In this document: one piece after another, positions 38,732-51,088 of the stretch
How positions within the stretch are numbered: position 1 is the stretch's first letter
Layout of the letters: each line of letters begins with the position of its first letter
Assembly (NCBI GenBank): GCA_024516155.1
Contig: JAJJXM010000056.1
Location: forward strand, 310,001 to 374,000
Origin: Pyronema omphalodes
Lineage: Eukaryota > Ascomycota > Pezizomycetes > Pezizales > Pyronemataceae
Direction of reading: 5' to 3'
Length of the DNA stretch: 64,000 nt
The notes under the pieces: model-generated
The model's database searches: none
What the model was told of the DNA's origin: nothing
The model's input: the letters and a program-made list of their open reading frames with translations, nothing else
Made by a program: the position numbers and the translations under genes

Positions 38732-39738
38732 ATGAGCGAAGTTGATTCCCACCTACCAACGTTATCGATGACCGGAAACACACCAGCGGAAATCGCTCAA
38801 AATAAAAGGAAGCGCAAACGCGAGAAGGAAAAGACCAACAAACGAACTGCAGAGAACCCTAAAGTGTTGAAGCTGGAGACGAATCATGGTCGCAATTCGA
38901 ACTCCTCAAATAAACCATTGCTACCCAAGAAGCCAGCCAAACCGGAAACAATTAACGAGTCTGTTGCAAACATGGATCCAAACTTAATTGCCGACTATAT
39001 CAGCAGACAATTGCGCAGATTTGAAAAAGAGATAAGCGCGGTGGAACTTGAGGATAGAAGTGTCTCTTCTGGATCCTTTTTGGACACAACATCCTACGGC
39101 AAAGAAAGAACTCTTGAAAACCTACCAGATTTTTTAGAAACGTGTATAACACCTATACCAGTCTACACTTATAATTTTCACGGCTGATTTTGTTTTTCAT
39201 TAGTTTCCAACGGAAAACAGTTGAACATAACTTCGGAAACACCTGGAGCACCGCATACTATTATAGTAACTGCCGCAGCGTTGCGTGCGACAGACCTAGC
39301 TCGGAGCGTCAGGAAATTCCAAACCAAAGACTCGATGGTTGCAAAATTATTTGCTAAACATATTAAGCTGAGCGAATCCATCGATTTGTGCAGGAGCACT
39401 AGGTATGATGGAAAATATGCCCGGATTACTACAATGAATGCTGACTCTTCCAGAATAGGGCTCGGTGTAGGTACACCGGCCAGGCTTCTAGCATTGATAC
39501 TGGACGGTACTCTTAACCTACTTGCTATGGCTTTACTTGCAGTAATATGGCTGACCGGAATATAGGCTCTCTAAAACTTGACTATGTGGATACAATGATC
39601 CTAGATATGAGTGGGGTGAACGAAAAACAGCAGGGCATATTCGACATTAGAGAGACTCATAAGGATGTCCTGGACTTACTGAATACGCCTTTAGTGAAAT
39701 CCCGGCTAGAGGGAAAAATGAAGTTACTCGCATACTGA
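38732..39738 (+). CDS. CMS1: Cms1-like 90S pre-ribosome subunit
   Basis: Exons 38732-39143, 39204-39402, 39454-39506 and 39566-39738 give 278 residues. A basic N-terminus (NKRKRKREKEKTNKR) precedes a helicase-like core that lacks the DEAD catalytic motifs. The core reads GAPHTIIVTAAALRATDLAR, VRKFQTKDSMVAKLFAKHIK, GVGTPARLLALI and GIFDIRETHKDVLDLL. These are Cms1 signature blocks. Cms1 is a nucleolar component of the U3-containing small-subunit processome. The protein ends soon after the last block, as usual for the family. Confidence 0.9.
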
Positions 39739-40789
39739 GGCGTTGGGAGTAGTACTATTAGTTGGCGACATAGACCAAGTATCTGGATGGCCTTTCAGCT
39801 GTTCATTTATATTTGTTCATACCTTCTATAGAATTCAACCGCTTGATTTTTACGCAATAAATGTTTTGAATGCTCGGTCATTTTAGTCTCGGTCAGTCAT
39901 ATTTCAGAATCAGTACTTGGGTACATAGGCAAGTTCGGCACTCTATTGTGTCACCACCCGAATTTTGTCCCCAGACAACTGCAAATGCCAAGACAACTGT
40001 CTTTCAGGAACCATCAAGAATCTTTTGATCATCATGATCAAAACTGGCTATCATGGGGCTGTCAAACCCTCACTCTATCTTAGGAAACCTCTGGAGTTGT
40101 AGTTATTCCGTTAGTATGTCTCAAGTATATGGGATGCGCCGTACTCGAGGAAACCCCGGAGTACATACTACCCATAATAAACCCATGTCGTTTCCAACCA
40201 GTAATACACATTATTGGAAACTCAAAATAATTGGCTTGAATTTTGGAGGAAGGCACTAAAAAATTTAACAGGAGCACGTCTACTGTTTTGAGGAATTTAT
40301 ACCCGGTCAAACCCTATCACAGGTACATCGTTGTTAGGGTTGCGAATGCAAAACAGACATTTGATCGAGCTGGGAGTGGCAAATTTGACAACCATATCAC
40401 AGGCAAAAGAAACCTTTTGTAAAAATATTCTCCTCATCATATCTTCAGTATCCATAGTTAGCAAAGCGAATCTATGGTTTCAGTGCTTGCTTAGAACAAA
40501 TAGCCGGAGAAGGAAACGATGTACTCCTACCCGTCTATCGTATTAATATATTCCGTGCCATTTGCTGAAAGCCCCCTTGCATTCTCTAACATATCAGTCG
40601 CTCTATCCTCGTTCATACCTTGAAACTTCTGCTTCATGTTGCTCTCCTTATGAGGGGTAGCATCAGGATACCTTCTTATAGGCGGAGCATCCATTATTTG
40701 TAAACCAGCAAAATTGGGTAAGTCAACATTGTAACTTGGTGTATTTGGTGTAGAATAATTGCATATACATTCCCAACAAAAGTTCAGCT
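39739..40789. other. Intergenic between convergent CMS1 and CUL4
   Basis: 1.05 kb of AT-rich 3' flank. Short frames only. Confidence 0.5.
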
Positions 40790-43533
40790 TTAAGCAACAT
40801 ACAAATATGTACCGCCCTCCCCTCTCTTCATGTAATCTTTTTCAATCAACCTATATCACGTATTAGCACAGCGCATCTCGATCTGCGTGGTGTGTATCTT
40901 AGTGAAGCACTTACTTTTCAATCTGCACCTTGATTCCCGCAACATCCAGTGCCCCCCTCTTAGCTGTCTGTTCAATAACAGCCTGTACTAATTCTGTATG
41001 CCTCACGCTTTTCTTGCTCTTCATCACCCTAATGATAGCCGCTTGCGTCTCAAACCCTCTATCCCTTTCCACTGCCTCATGTGTCTCCGTGTTTTCCTTC
41101 TTCGTTTCGCGATGCTGGATTTGGTTGATTTTTACCATTACATTGGGACTCGAAAATGCCTGGTTGACTTGGAACTTATCCATATCGGTAATTTCTCGAC
41201 CACGCGGCGATTTAAGCAGAACCCGTTGTTTACCAAGCGCGAGGGATTGTAGGGTGCGCTTGAGCTCGACTGGTGGGAGAGAGGTGGCAGTAAGGAGATC
41301 AGGATAGCTTAAAACTACTGAAGGTGGGCCGGAGTTGAAGCATAGTAGCACCACTGCCTGAAAAGCAGACAGTTTCAAATGCTTGCTCCCCTTTTCAAAC
41401 TCTGCTTTTAGGACACAATGGCTCAATGCATGCCTCCAAGATAATGCATGGTTTTTGTGTTTCACCGCATAAAAATCCTCAAATGTCTTCAAATGTTCTC
41501 CCAGTTCTTTTGGTAGTTGAACCGGTACCTCCGGATAACTTGGCCACGCCGCCTGGGATAGAACATTAACATGTAATTCCACGCCATATTTCTCGGTTGC
41601 TGTGATACCAATCTTAGAACTTTTGAAGGAAGTGACAGATTCTTCGGAAAGTTCCATATCCTTGAACATCACTTCCAAGTTGTTGGTGAAGCCAGCTCCG
41701 CACTCATTTTTCAGTTTTTCCAACATAAGAAGCTCGGCGGTAAAGCTGGCGCTACGCCCTAGCAGTAATCGGCGAGCAAGGTCTTTTTTGTAAAAAGCCT
41801 CAAAAGTGGCTTTACCTTGAATGAAGCGGAACAAGTTCAGTACCAGATCCAGTCGATGGGCAAGGCAGGCATCCTCGTCAGTGCTAGTTAAGGCGACCTC
41901 CGAGCCAGAAACAGGGGGAAGACCTTTGGTACCGTGACGAAGGATGAGGTCGACGTATTTTGCAATCATTTCTGCGGCTTTTGACTGTTCTTTGATAGTT
42001 GCTCCTGGTTGGCGATAGTTGATGAAGCTGGTGAAGGACTCCCGCAATGAATATTCGATGGTGGGGTTTTTGAAAAAAGAGGAATGCCAGATGGTGGTCA
42101 AGGTTCCCTGGAAATCCAGAAGGCGTGGTACCATATCGGACTCTTTTTCTTGATCAAGGAGAATTTTTGAGCCTTCGGTTTTGATATAAGCTTCCCATGA
42201 TGGCTTCAGGGCTTCGCCGGGGTTACCGACCCGCTCAAGGAGCTGGTATAAGACGCGGAGAGTGGTAGTGTCGAAGCGCTCTAGTAGGACACGGATGCGG
42301 GCGCTATCGGTTAGCAGAGAAATCTTGTGTTTAATGACTTCTTCGTCAAGGACTGATAGCAGTTGTCGCTTTGTAGAGACTTCCAGCGAAAATTTTTCGC
42401 AGCGCATGGTCTCTTTTTCAATTTGAAGGGCGCATTCTCTGATATATGCAATGGGGCTTTCGGCCAAAGATTCGCGTTCCGCCAGTTCCTTGTAATACAA
42501 TCGCGAATTTTGGATAAAATCGGGCTCGAACCAGGAATAAAGACTGAGCTCGGAAATCATGGTCATATAGGACTTGAGTAAGGTGGTATTTAGAGAATCT
42601 TCACCGCCGCTTTGCCGGTCCTGTTTGAAGAGCTCGAATACGCCGTTTTGTAGTCGTTTCTCGAGTGATTGGTTCTCAACAATGTGTTTTCGAAACAATG
42701 ATATTCCAGTAAGCTTGATTGATTGTCGACTGGTCGAAGAAAACAGATATGAGCGATCAAGATATAGGAATACTTCACGAATTGTGCACTGATAATAGTA
42801 AGCATATGTCAGTTGGAGTGTGAGATGTAATTACCAGTTGTTTTTGCCATTGATTCCATGCACTATCAACAATCCTTACAACTTGGACAACATCCTCATC
42901 GACCTGATGTAGAATCTTATTCCGTAGGCTACCTGCAATATACTGATCACAGCGCTCCTTTAAAAGTTCAAACATTTCCGGGGCCTTTCCGCCTCGACAT
43001 ACGTTCTCAACACCTCTGTAGAGCTCCTCTAAGCTGTATGTGATCCTTTCCTTATTGAAAATAGCTGTCAATGCGGTATCCAGCTTCTGCCATGTGGTGT
43101 TGAAGTACCCATCCGGACTATTTTTCATAGGCTTCTTCAAATTTCTAATCTGCAACCTCTTTGCGCCCGTAGGCTTCTGTCCCGCCAATGCCTTCTCAGT
43201 TGCCATATTAATATTATCCGAAAGATCCATAGCTGGCGGTGAGCTTGCCGTTAAATCCACCAGTGTATCTTTCGTTCCAAAATCTAGCATCGTAGCTTCT
43301 GTGAGTGGCTTATTTTCTCCCTCATCAGCCGAGCTTGGTTTGGACCGTTTAGCCCTGCTAACACTGGGAGGGAAGACGGAAGACGCTTGACTGCGAGGCG
43401 AAAAGTGGTCAGTAATTGCACTTTGCTGGCGAGTAGAGCGCGATTGAGACGCCGAGGAATCTTGCATTTCCTCGAGGAGTGAGGGTTTGCGTTTTCTGCC
43501 GTGGATTGGGGCCGTCGGATGATCAGGCGGCAT
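40790..43533 (-). CDS. CUL4: Cullin 4, scaffold of CRL4 ubiquitin ligases
   Basis: Exons 43533-42835, 42788-40915 and 40850-40790 give 877 residues. The N-terminal 130 residues are disordered and basic (GRKRKPSLLEEM, SRAKRSKPSS). Cullin repeats begin near YFNTTWQKLD and include YSLEELYRGVENVCRGGKA, typical of CUL4. The cullin homology domain has FEAFYKKDLARRLL, MFKDMELSEE and SAFQAVVLLCFNSG. The winged-helix end has IIRVMKSKKSVRHTELV, with the neddylation lysine near residue 823, and ends GGTYLYVA. The protein binds DDB1-type adaptors and an Rbx RING protein in DNA repair and chromatin control. The start is divergent from PRP2. Confidence 0.95.
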
Positions 43534-44273
43534 CGACGGGATACCCCACGATTGAGAGTTGCGAGGGGAGCAATGTCCGATGGCTGATCTGTGTAATGCT
43601 CGGTGTGGCGGGGTGGTATAGTCGTTTCGGTTTTTGGCGGGGTTATTTGTTCAATTGTTGGATGAGTGGTGGAGCTGCAGCTGGGAAAGTGTGGAGTGCC
43701 GGAGTTAAATGCTGGAGGTAAGTTACTAATACAGCGAAGGTGGTCGATGGCTGAATAGAGATATGAGGTGGAGGAGGAATGAGAAGAAGAAGGAGGAGAA
43801 GGAGAAGAAGAAGAAGAAGTAGAAGAAAAGAGCCGATTGCTGGTGAATTTGTATATATATTTGTGACTGGGATTTTCAGGATTCGTGTCTGTCGTGAGTC
43901 GTGGACGGAGATGGTGCTTGTGCTTGTGCTGCTTGTGCTAATTTTATTGCTTCTGTCGGGCTCTTCTGCCTGTGTTGCTATGCTGCTGTACTCTGCTTCT
44001 CCAAAAGTAGGCTCTTCTCTCTATTGCCGCTCTCTACTGCCCGTCGGTATGCACATCATCACCGGGATCGGTTCTCGGACAGCTTCAGAAACCCCTGCAC
44101 GCGCCATCACTGAACTAGAGCAGTCAGAGTAATAGTCAGAGAACAAGCGACCGCGTCAGTGAATTCAGTGTATCTAAGGAATACTGTCAATCGCGCCCGG
44201 AACGAAATCCAGCATTCAGCACTCGACTATCTACAATCCACCAACTCTCCCGTCTGTCCTCTCCAGAGTCACC
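43534..44273. promoter_or_regulatory. Shared promoter region CUL4 / PRP2 with GA tract
   Basis: 740 bp between divergent starts. An imperfect (GAA/GAG)n purine tract covers about 43776-43828. A frame of repeated Arg reads through it but is low-complexity only. Confidence 0.55.
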
Positions 44274-47200
44274 ATGTCCGACCTCCGGAATTGGGTGTCT
44301 GACAATGTTCTGAAAGTACGTCCTCTGCTCCTTCACGCCAAAGCGCGTTTACTAACTCTCAAACCCTCCAGTTCACCGGCGCCTCTGACCCGACAATAAT
44401 CGATTTCATCATTGCGTCCGCGTCATCCTCCAAATCCCCCTCCATACTTCATGATAAACTCTCCACATTCATCGATGGCTCCGCAGATGCCACTCGCCAT
44501 TTTGCATCAGAACTATACCACCGTGTGGGCAATGGACGGAAATCGGGAGGCGACTCAGGACTGACGGTAAAGAAGCCTGAAGAAAACAGGAGGAAGAAAT
44601 ATTCACTCTTGACCATGGAGGAGGATATGGATTCGATGCTACCGCCGAAAGACAAGGCGTCAAAGGACAGAGAGAGGAGTTCGAAGGAGAAGCGCAGAGA
44701 TACGAGACAAGAGGAGAGACGAGAGAGGGATGATGAAAGAATAAGCGCGCGGGATAGGGAGGATAAAAACCGAAGCTCGCGGCATGATCGCGATAGCAGC
44801 AGGGACCGCAGAAATTCCGATAAATCCAAAGACCGGCGATCCAAGAAACTACGACGACGAGATGACGACGATGATCAATGGGGTGATGAAGAGTTTGACG
44901 AAGGCGACTACGAAGAGGAGGAGCCGCCATCAAAACGAGTGCGGGTTGATGACGATACTGGTAGTTTACGAAACGAAAGTCTGGAGGAGGAAATGGATGA
45001 AGAGACCAAGGCTGAACTCCAGAGAATTCGAGATCTCGAAGAACGTGATGCCTTCGCCAAACGGTTGAAGGAGAAGGATGAGGAAAAGACTAAAAAATTG
45101 GTTGAAGACAGGTCTTCGACGAAGGAAGGAAAGCTTATGGCTCAGAGGCGTGCACTGGCTGATGATGCCACTGCTCGTGAAGCAGCACTCTCAGGTCTCA
45201 GGGAGCGCTCAAGACAGGAGTATTTGAAGAAGCGAGAGCTTGAACAATTAGCATTGCTACGGAAACAGGTTTCTGAAGAACAACACGAGCTGAGGACAAA
45301 CCCCGACCTGACAAGACGAGAGAAGGAGGAGTTTATGAAGAATAAGGAGATTCTGCGGCTGGCAGAGGAGAGATTGAAAGTTGACGATCATCTGGATGGG
45401 TACATGCTTCCAGAGGACTATATCACTGAGAAAGGCAAGATTGATACTAAGAAAAAGAAAGACGTGCTATACAAGCGGTATGTCGAACGTGGTGACGATG
45501 GTCAGGAAAAATTCGTCACCGAACAGGAGGAATGGGAGAAGCATCAAGCCGAGAAGGCAAAAGCACAAGCTAGGCATTTGGAGCGAGAAGATGAGGGCGA
45601 TTATGAGTATGTCTTTGATGATACACAGCAGCTTAAGTTTGTTCTCGAAAGTACCGATTTCGACAAGAATTCCATATTCTCGGATAAGGAAAAGCAATTC
45701 CTGGACCAACAGCTAAAGGCAGCGGAAAATAAGGCAAAATCAATCGAGGAGTCGAGGAAGATGTTGCCAATTTACCAATGGCGCCAACAATTCCTGGACG
45801 CGCTTGAAGAACACCAGGTTCTCATTATCGTTGGAGAGACAGGATCCGGCAAAACAACTCAACTCCCTCAATACCTCCACGAAGCCGGCTACACCAAAAA
45901 CGGCATGAAAGTCGGCTGTACGCAACCCCGTCGAGTAGCTGCTATGTCCGTTGCCGCCCGTGTTGCCGAGGAAATGGGTGTTAAACTTGGAAACGAGGTT
46001 GGATACTCTATTCGTTTCGAGGACCAAACCTCTGATAAAACCGTGTTAAAATACATGACGGATGGTATGCTTCTCCGCGAGTTCCTGACCGAGCCAGATC
46101 TCGGTGGGTATTCGGCCTTGATGATAGACGAAGCTCACGAGCGTACTTTATCCACCGATATCCTATTTGGCCTTGTAAAAGACATTGCCCGCTTCCGGAA
46201 AGATCTGAAGCTCTTAATCTCTTCTGCTACAATGGATGCCCAAAAATTCTCACAATACTTCGATAACTGTCCCATATTCAACATTCCTGGCCGAAGATAC
46301 CCGGTCGATGTCCATTACACACAGCAACCCGAAGCTAACTATCTCAACGCCGCCATAACGACCATATTCCAGATCCACACAACCACACCTCCTGATGGCG
46401 ACATCTTGGTCTTCTTGACCGGCCAAGACGAGATTGAAGCCGCTGAAGCCAATCTTCAAGAAACCTGTCGAAAACTTGGTAATAAAATCCGGGAACTGAT
46501 TATTTGTCCCATCTACGCAAATCTACCCTCTGAACTCCAAACAAAAATATTCGAACCTACCCCTGCTGGAGCGCGGAAGGTTGTTCTCGCTACGAACATC
46601 GCAGAGACCTCTCTCACAATCGATGGAATCGTCTACGTCATCGATCCTGGCTTCGTCAAAGAAAATGTCTATAACCCTCGCACCGGTATGGAATCTCTCG
46701 TGGTAACCCCCTGTTCACGAGCCGCCGCAAAACAACGTATGGGTCGAGCCGGTCGTGTGGGTCCTGGAAAATGCTTCCGTCTCTACACCAAATGGGCCTA
46801 CCAAAACGAACTCGAGGAAAATACGACTCCCGAGATTCAGCGCACCAACCTGAATTCTGTCGTTCTTCTCCTCAAATCACTCGGCATCAACGACCTCATA
46901 GAATTCGATTTCATGGACCCTCCTCCTGCAGAAACTCTCATTCGAGCACTGGAGAACCTCTATGCCCTAGGAGCCCTCAACGATAAGGGGGAGTTGACAA
47001 AGGTTGGACGACAAATGGCGGAATTTCCCACCGACCCGATGTTAGCTAAATCTATCCTCGCGGCAGACCAATACGGTTGTGTAGAGGAAGTACTCTCCAT
47101 CATTGCCATGCTAGGCGAGAGCGCATCCCTCTTTTACCGACCGAAAGATAAAAAGCTTCACGCCGATCAAGCGCGTTCGCGTTTCACCTCGAAGGCGGGG

Positions 47201-47837
47201 GGCGACCACCTAACGCTCCTCAACATCTGGAATCAATGGGTTGATACGAACTTCAGTTATATCTGGGCCAAAGAAAATTTCTTACAACAACGCTCCCTCA
47301 GCCGCGCCCGTGACGTACGCGACCAGCTAAGTCGCCTTTGTGACAGGGTAGAGGTTACAATGTCTTCTGCAGGAGAGAATAATTTGGTACCGATACAGAA
47401 AGCTATTACGAGTGGATTTTTTCCGAATGCGGCAAGGCTGCAGAAGGGAGGAGAAAGTTATAGAACAGTCAAGAATGGGATGACGGTTTGGATTCATCCC
47501 TCCAGTGCCATCTTTGGGGACGGACAGCCAAAATGGTGTTTGTTCTTTGAGCTAGTTTTAACAAGTGAGCACCACCCCAAATGACTTTGACTAAGCGGGA
47601 CAAAGATTCCGGCGACGATTAATTGAGGATATAAGAGGCTGGGAATCAAAGGGGTTTGAGATATAGACTAATGATATCATAGGCAAGGAATTCATGCGCA
47701 ACGTTATGCCAATAGTTCCGGATTGGCTGGTTGAGGTGGCACCGCACTACCATAAGAAAAAGGATCTCGAGACGCTAGGAACTGATAAGAAGATGCCAAA
47801 AGGACAGGGAGCTGCGCCTGAAGTAAAAACTGGTTAA
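44274..47837 (+). CDS. PRP2: DEAH-box spliceosomal helicase Prp2/Cdc28 (DHX16 type)
   Basis: Exons 44274-44315, 44372-47564 and 47683-47837 give 1129 residues. Prp2 drives the spliceosome to its active form before the first step of splicing. Residues 1-80 form a small helical domain ([14 protein letters not shown] ...), followed by an Arg/Ser/Asp/Glu-rich low-complexity region to about 260. The helicase core has [15 protein letters not shown] (Walker A, about 503), [11 protein letters not shown] (about 600), [15 protein letters not shown] and [12 protein letters not shown] (about 803). HA2/OB-fold parts follow, ending [20 protein letters not shown]. Full-length agreement with DHX16/Cdc28 separates it from Prp16, Prp22 and Prp43. 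Confidence 0.95.
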
Positions 47838-48683
47838 CAGATAATGTAATATATATCTATATATATAAGGAGGTGAAGAGGCGGTGAAGATTGAGATTGC
47901 TAGGGTGCATTTGTACATACAATGATGAATCAAAATCGTAACAAGGCGCGCAGAACTTACGATTGCGGAAAAGGTAAAGAGGAACAAAGGAAACAATACT
48001 CTATAAACTACGCGTAAACGGAAACAGAAACGACCTGAAGATACGAAGTAAACTAGATGCACATTGACAGAGACGCCTGGCGCAATACATGAATAAACCA
48101 AAGGTCATGGTGAACAAAGCCACTGGAACAGAGCAGAAGAAACCCCCGGAACAAAATATATACGGTATAGGCGTAGCGAACAGAGAACATTTGGAGAAAA
48201 CGAAAGCAGAATCAGTGAAATGAAAGCTGAAGTATATGGGAACTGTAGGAATGTACATTTGTACTTAGGAGGGGTTTAATGCTGTTCAATTGACAACATT
48301 TACCTAGATTCTGCCTCATCACCTAACCTTACATAAGGTAAGAACTGCTGAAACCGTGTTTGAGATTAGTAAGTATGTGGTTGGAGATTGTTTTGCTAAA
48401 GATGTCCCTCAACGGGGACTATTCTGGAAAAACGTCTCAATATTGAACCCCTTACCAACTTAATTCGACCACGTCGGATTATTTGAACCATCAATACGAA
48501 GCTTGGAAAATCATTCTGATTCAACACGTCTACCAATCTCCACCTTGCTCCAACGTGGCCTCCTCTTCCATCGCGTCACCGCCTTTCACCATGCAAGTTG
48601 CCATACCACATAGCAAGTCAACCACCATTCCAGTCATTTGAACTAAATCTGAATTTCCCTTTTCTAACGGTTTCGGTGTAAAG
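47838..48683. other. Intergenic between PRP2 and an unrecognised gene
   Basis: No gene seen apart from the missing first exon of the next gene, which may lie near 48591 (an ATG followed by 14 codons up to a GTCATT donor). Confidence 0.4.
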
Positions 48684-49489
48684 ATGCCAATGTTGCGTTA
48701 TTTCAAGGCTACACCATATTCTTCGACCTCTTCAAAAAGCTCCTCGCCAACCCAGCTAATCGCGCAAGATCGTCCGATGATGAAATAGCCTGCGCTGTTC
48801 AGGCAGTCCACAGTTTGTTTCAGAGAACGCAGGTGTTTAATCACTGTGTGGATAACCCTCTTCTGAGAACTACAGCTCAACTATTGGATCAGTGTATGAT
48901 GATTGATACGTCAAATGCGTACTTCAAAAAGTCAGCGACTGAATGGTATCTTGCTACATCACTGACTGGAAATTCCACGAAAAGCATGACAAAAATTATT
49001 CATAACTTTATTGCCTTTGCAATTAGTTTACCAAGCGTCTATCCGGATAATTGTCTTACAGTCAAGGGATTGACGGAGGCGAATCGGCGTGTCGCTAAAA
49101 GCGGGACGTCAGAGGCAAAGTTGGTAGTGAAGAGGTTAGATTCCGCGTTGACGAATATGAAAGCTATGCATCAAGCCTCAACAAAAACCCATCAGATTGC
49201 CTTTGTCATCACAAAACCAGAATATATTCCCGAAAAAGTGATGGATCAACTCAGAATTGCATATGATGCTTATCTGAAGATGCCAAATAGAGGATTGTCT
49301 TTTGACAAGGTTATGGATTGGTATTGTATGTTTCTATTTCGGCGGTTATGTTTTTCTTTTTGAAGAAGTCGACGCTAACTAGAGGAATTAGTAAAATCCA
49401 CGCAGCATGTTCAACTAAAATATAGAAAACGGGTGAATCCCAAGATTATCGCGGTAGTTGCTAGACGCCTTGCGTTGGGACAGGTATAA
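48684..49489 (+). CDS. Unrecognised gene, start not resolved
   Basis: An exon from 48684 (behind a TTCTAACGG branch point and GTGTAAAG acceptor) to 49325 reads DANVALFQGYTIFFDLFKKL. It continues for 210 residues without stop, ending SFDKVMDWY at a GTATGT donor. A CTAAC branch and acceptor at 49391 lead to a last exon ending RRLALGQV. Splice signals and composition support a real gene. The 5' exon beginning at the ATG at 48591 (MQVAIPHSKSTTIP) is out of phase by one base, so the true start may be further upstream or the gene may be damaged. No family recognised. Confidence 0.5.
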
Positions 49490-49923
49490 ATTTACGCAGG
49501 ATACACGCCAATTAGGGTCACACATGTTACATCGAGAAAAAAGTATTCCAAGATCGAATGTCGAATTATTTTTGGAAACCACGTCATCCAGACTAGTTAG
49601 GGCAGGGGCACAAGATTAAACGCTTCAGATAGCTATGTATCAGAAAAGAGACAGAGAGTTAGTAGCAGAGGAAGGTCATAAGTCGTATAATACTTTAAAA
49701 TTGGGTACATCTGGGCGTAGATGCTTTAGGGTAGTAGTTTGGTTTAGTTAATTCCAAAAGATAGCTTGCGGCATTCGTTCCTTCTAAAAACGGTATATTT
49801 TATCATGGGGACCTAAAATGTAGCAACTAGCAGTGTTCAATCCGCTTCTTACTTAAGTTCCGAGACAGAAAGTAAAAAAAGACACGATACGTTCCAGGCA
49901 ACAAGAAAACCCAAAAGATATGA
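49490..49923. other. Intergenic
   Basis: AT-rich 3' flanks. No gene seen. Confidence 0.45.
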
Positions 49924-50004
49924 CGACGTCGACAGGACTCGAACCTGCGCACGCGAACGTAAGAGATTTCTAATCTCTCTCCTTAACCACTCGGACACAA
50001 CGCC
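49924..50004 (-). tRNA. tRNA-Ser (anticodon AGA)
   Basis: On the minus strand the 5' acceptor strand GGCGTTG pairs with CGACGTC at the 3' end (two G-U pairs), with a G discriminator. The anticodon stem AGAGA/TCTCT encloses the loop TTAGAAA, giving anticodon AGA (read as IGA). A long variable arm (about 12-14 nt, TACGTTCGCGTGCGC region) marks a class II tRNA, as expected for serine. The T-arm has GGTTCGAGTCC. There is no intron. Confidence 0.95.
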
Positions 50005-50275
50005 TTCTTATATCGACATTTTAAAGTACGTGCATATAATAATAACATTATTCGAGTAAGAGTATAGAGGAAATTCAAAAGCCTACAAAAACGCCGAACC
50101 CCAATGACAGATATTAAGAAAACCCCGTTAGCTAAGCCATACTACAGCACATTACCAATCAAACCCAACAACCCAATGCAAACCTAATCATTCAAGCCAA
50201 GGAAACCACAACACCAGGCAATTCTGTACCTTCAAGCAAGGCACGCCCTCTCGTGACATGAACCCACTGCTCATC

Positions 50276-51088
50276 CTAAGCCATAACCGGTACCACTTCT
50301 CCAGGCCAGAAAGCCAAGACCGCTCCAGCCATACCATAAAGCGAATCCCACACCTCTCTGAAACCCCCAGTCTCATCAAAAAACCCACCTCTTTCCCCTC
50401 CCTCCTTTACGAACCCAACTGGATGTTCCCCGTGTCTACTTCCCACTCTCCCCTCTCCGGGCGTAAATCCAAGTCTCCAAGCCCGACCCAAAACTGCTGC
50501 CCAGTTCTTTGCATACCCCGGTAAATATTCTCTTTTAAACATAAGAGAACTATCCAACAACATCCAAACTGCAAGTTCGAGCATACATTGTAATTCTCTA
50601 TCTTCGATTGTGGTTGACATTGGCAGCAACTCTTCCATAGTAAGATGCGCTAATGATGTTTGTGCAAACCTATCTGAAGGACAAGAGAGGATTGATGCAT
50701 TGGATTTAGAGGGGATGTGGATTGTGACTGCGGTCCAGAGACGGTAAAAGGCGCGGTAGAAGCGGGCACGCTCACAAGGAAGCAAAGGGGTGTTGCGGTG
50801 GAAACGGGTGCTGGTTTCGGCGTGGAAGAGGTCGCATGCACCACTTACAGCTGCGGCGTTGGTAAGGAGCGTTTGTGGGATGTCGCGGGATCCTTGGGCT
50901 TGGACTAGGAGAAGAGCTTCGGGATAGGCAGGTAATAGGCAAGGTAAAATGTGAGCATGGTGTAGCTTGAAGAGAGAGTTGAAAAGGCGGGAGGTTAGGA
51001 GGAGGGAGAAGAGGTCCTGGGGAGAGACATGGCGAATAACCTCAAGGAGGAGCTCGGGAGGGAGAGTCGAAAGGGTAAGTCTGGTCAT
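50276..51088 (-). CDS. F-box protein
   Basis: Single exon of 270 residues from the ATG at 51088. The F-box is at the very N-terminus: LSTLPPELLLEVIRHVSPQD followed by LFSLLLTSRLFNSLF (residues 5-42). F-box proteins bind Skp1 and present substrates to SCF ubiquitin ligases. The rest is helical with no repeat class I can name (no LRR or WD pattern). A Gly/Glu-rich stretch lies at about 215-240. The C-terminus is short for this large and variable fungal family. Confidence 0.75.
   Translation of the reverse strand: MTRLTLSTLPPELLLEVIRHVSPQDLFSLLLTSRLFNSLFKLHHAHILPCLLPAYPEALLLVQAQGSRDIPQTLLTNAAAVSGACDLFHAETSTRFHRNTPLLPCERARFYRAFYRLWTAVTIHIPSKSNASILSCPSDRFAQTSLAHLTMEELLPMSTTIEDRELQCMLELAVWMLLDSSLMFKREYLPGYAKNWAAVLGRAWRLGFTPGEGRVGSRHGEHPVGFVKEGGERGGFFDETGGFREVWDSLYGMAGAVLAFWPGEVVPVMA

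Noticed and set aside
43779..44132. Open frame starting with repeated Arg upstream of PRP2
   Set aside because: It is the GA microsatellite read in one frame, followed by Leu-rich low-complexity codons. It lies in the promoter region between two divergent genes, with no splice logic.
44449..44933. Antisense frames over the start of PRP2
   Set aside because: Complement of the Arg/Asp/Ser-rich region of a certain gene.
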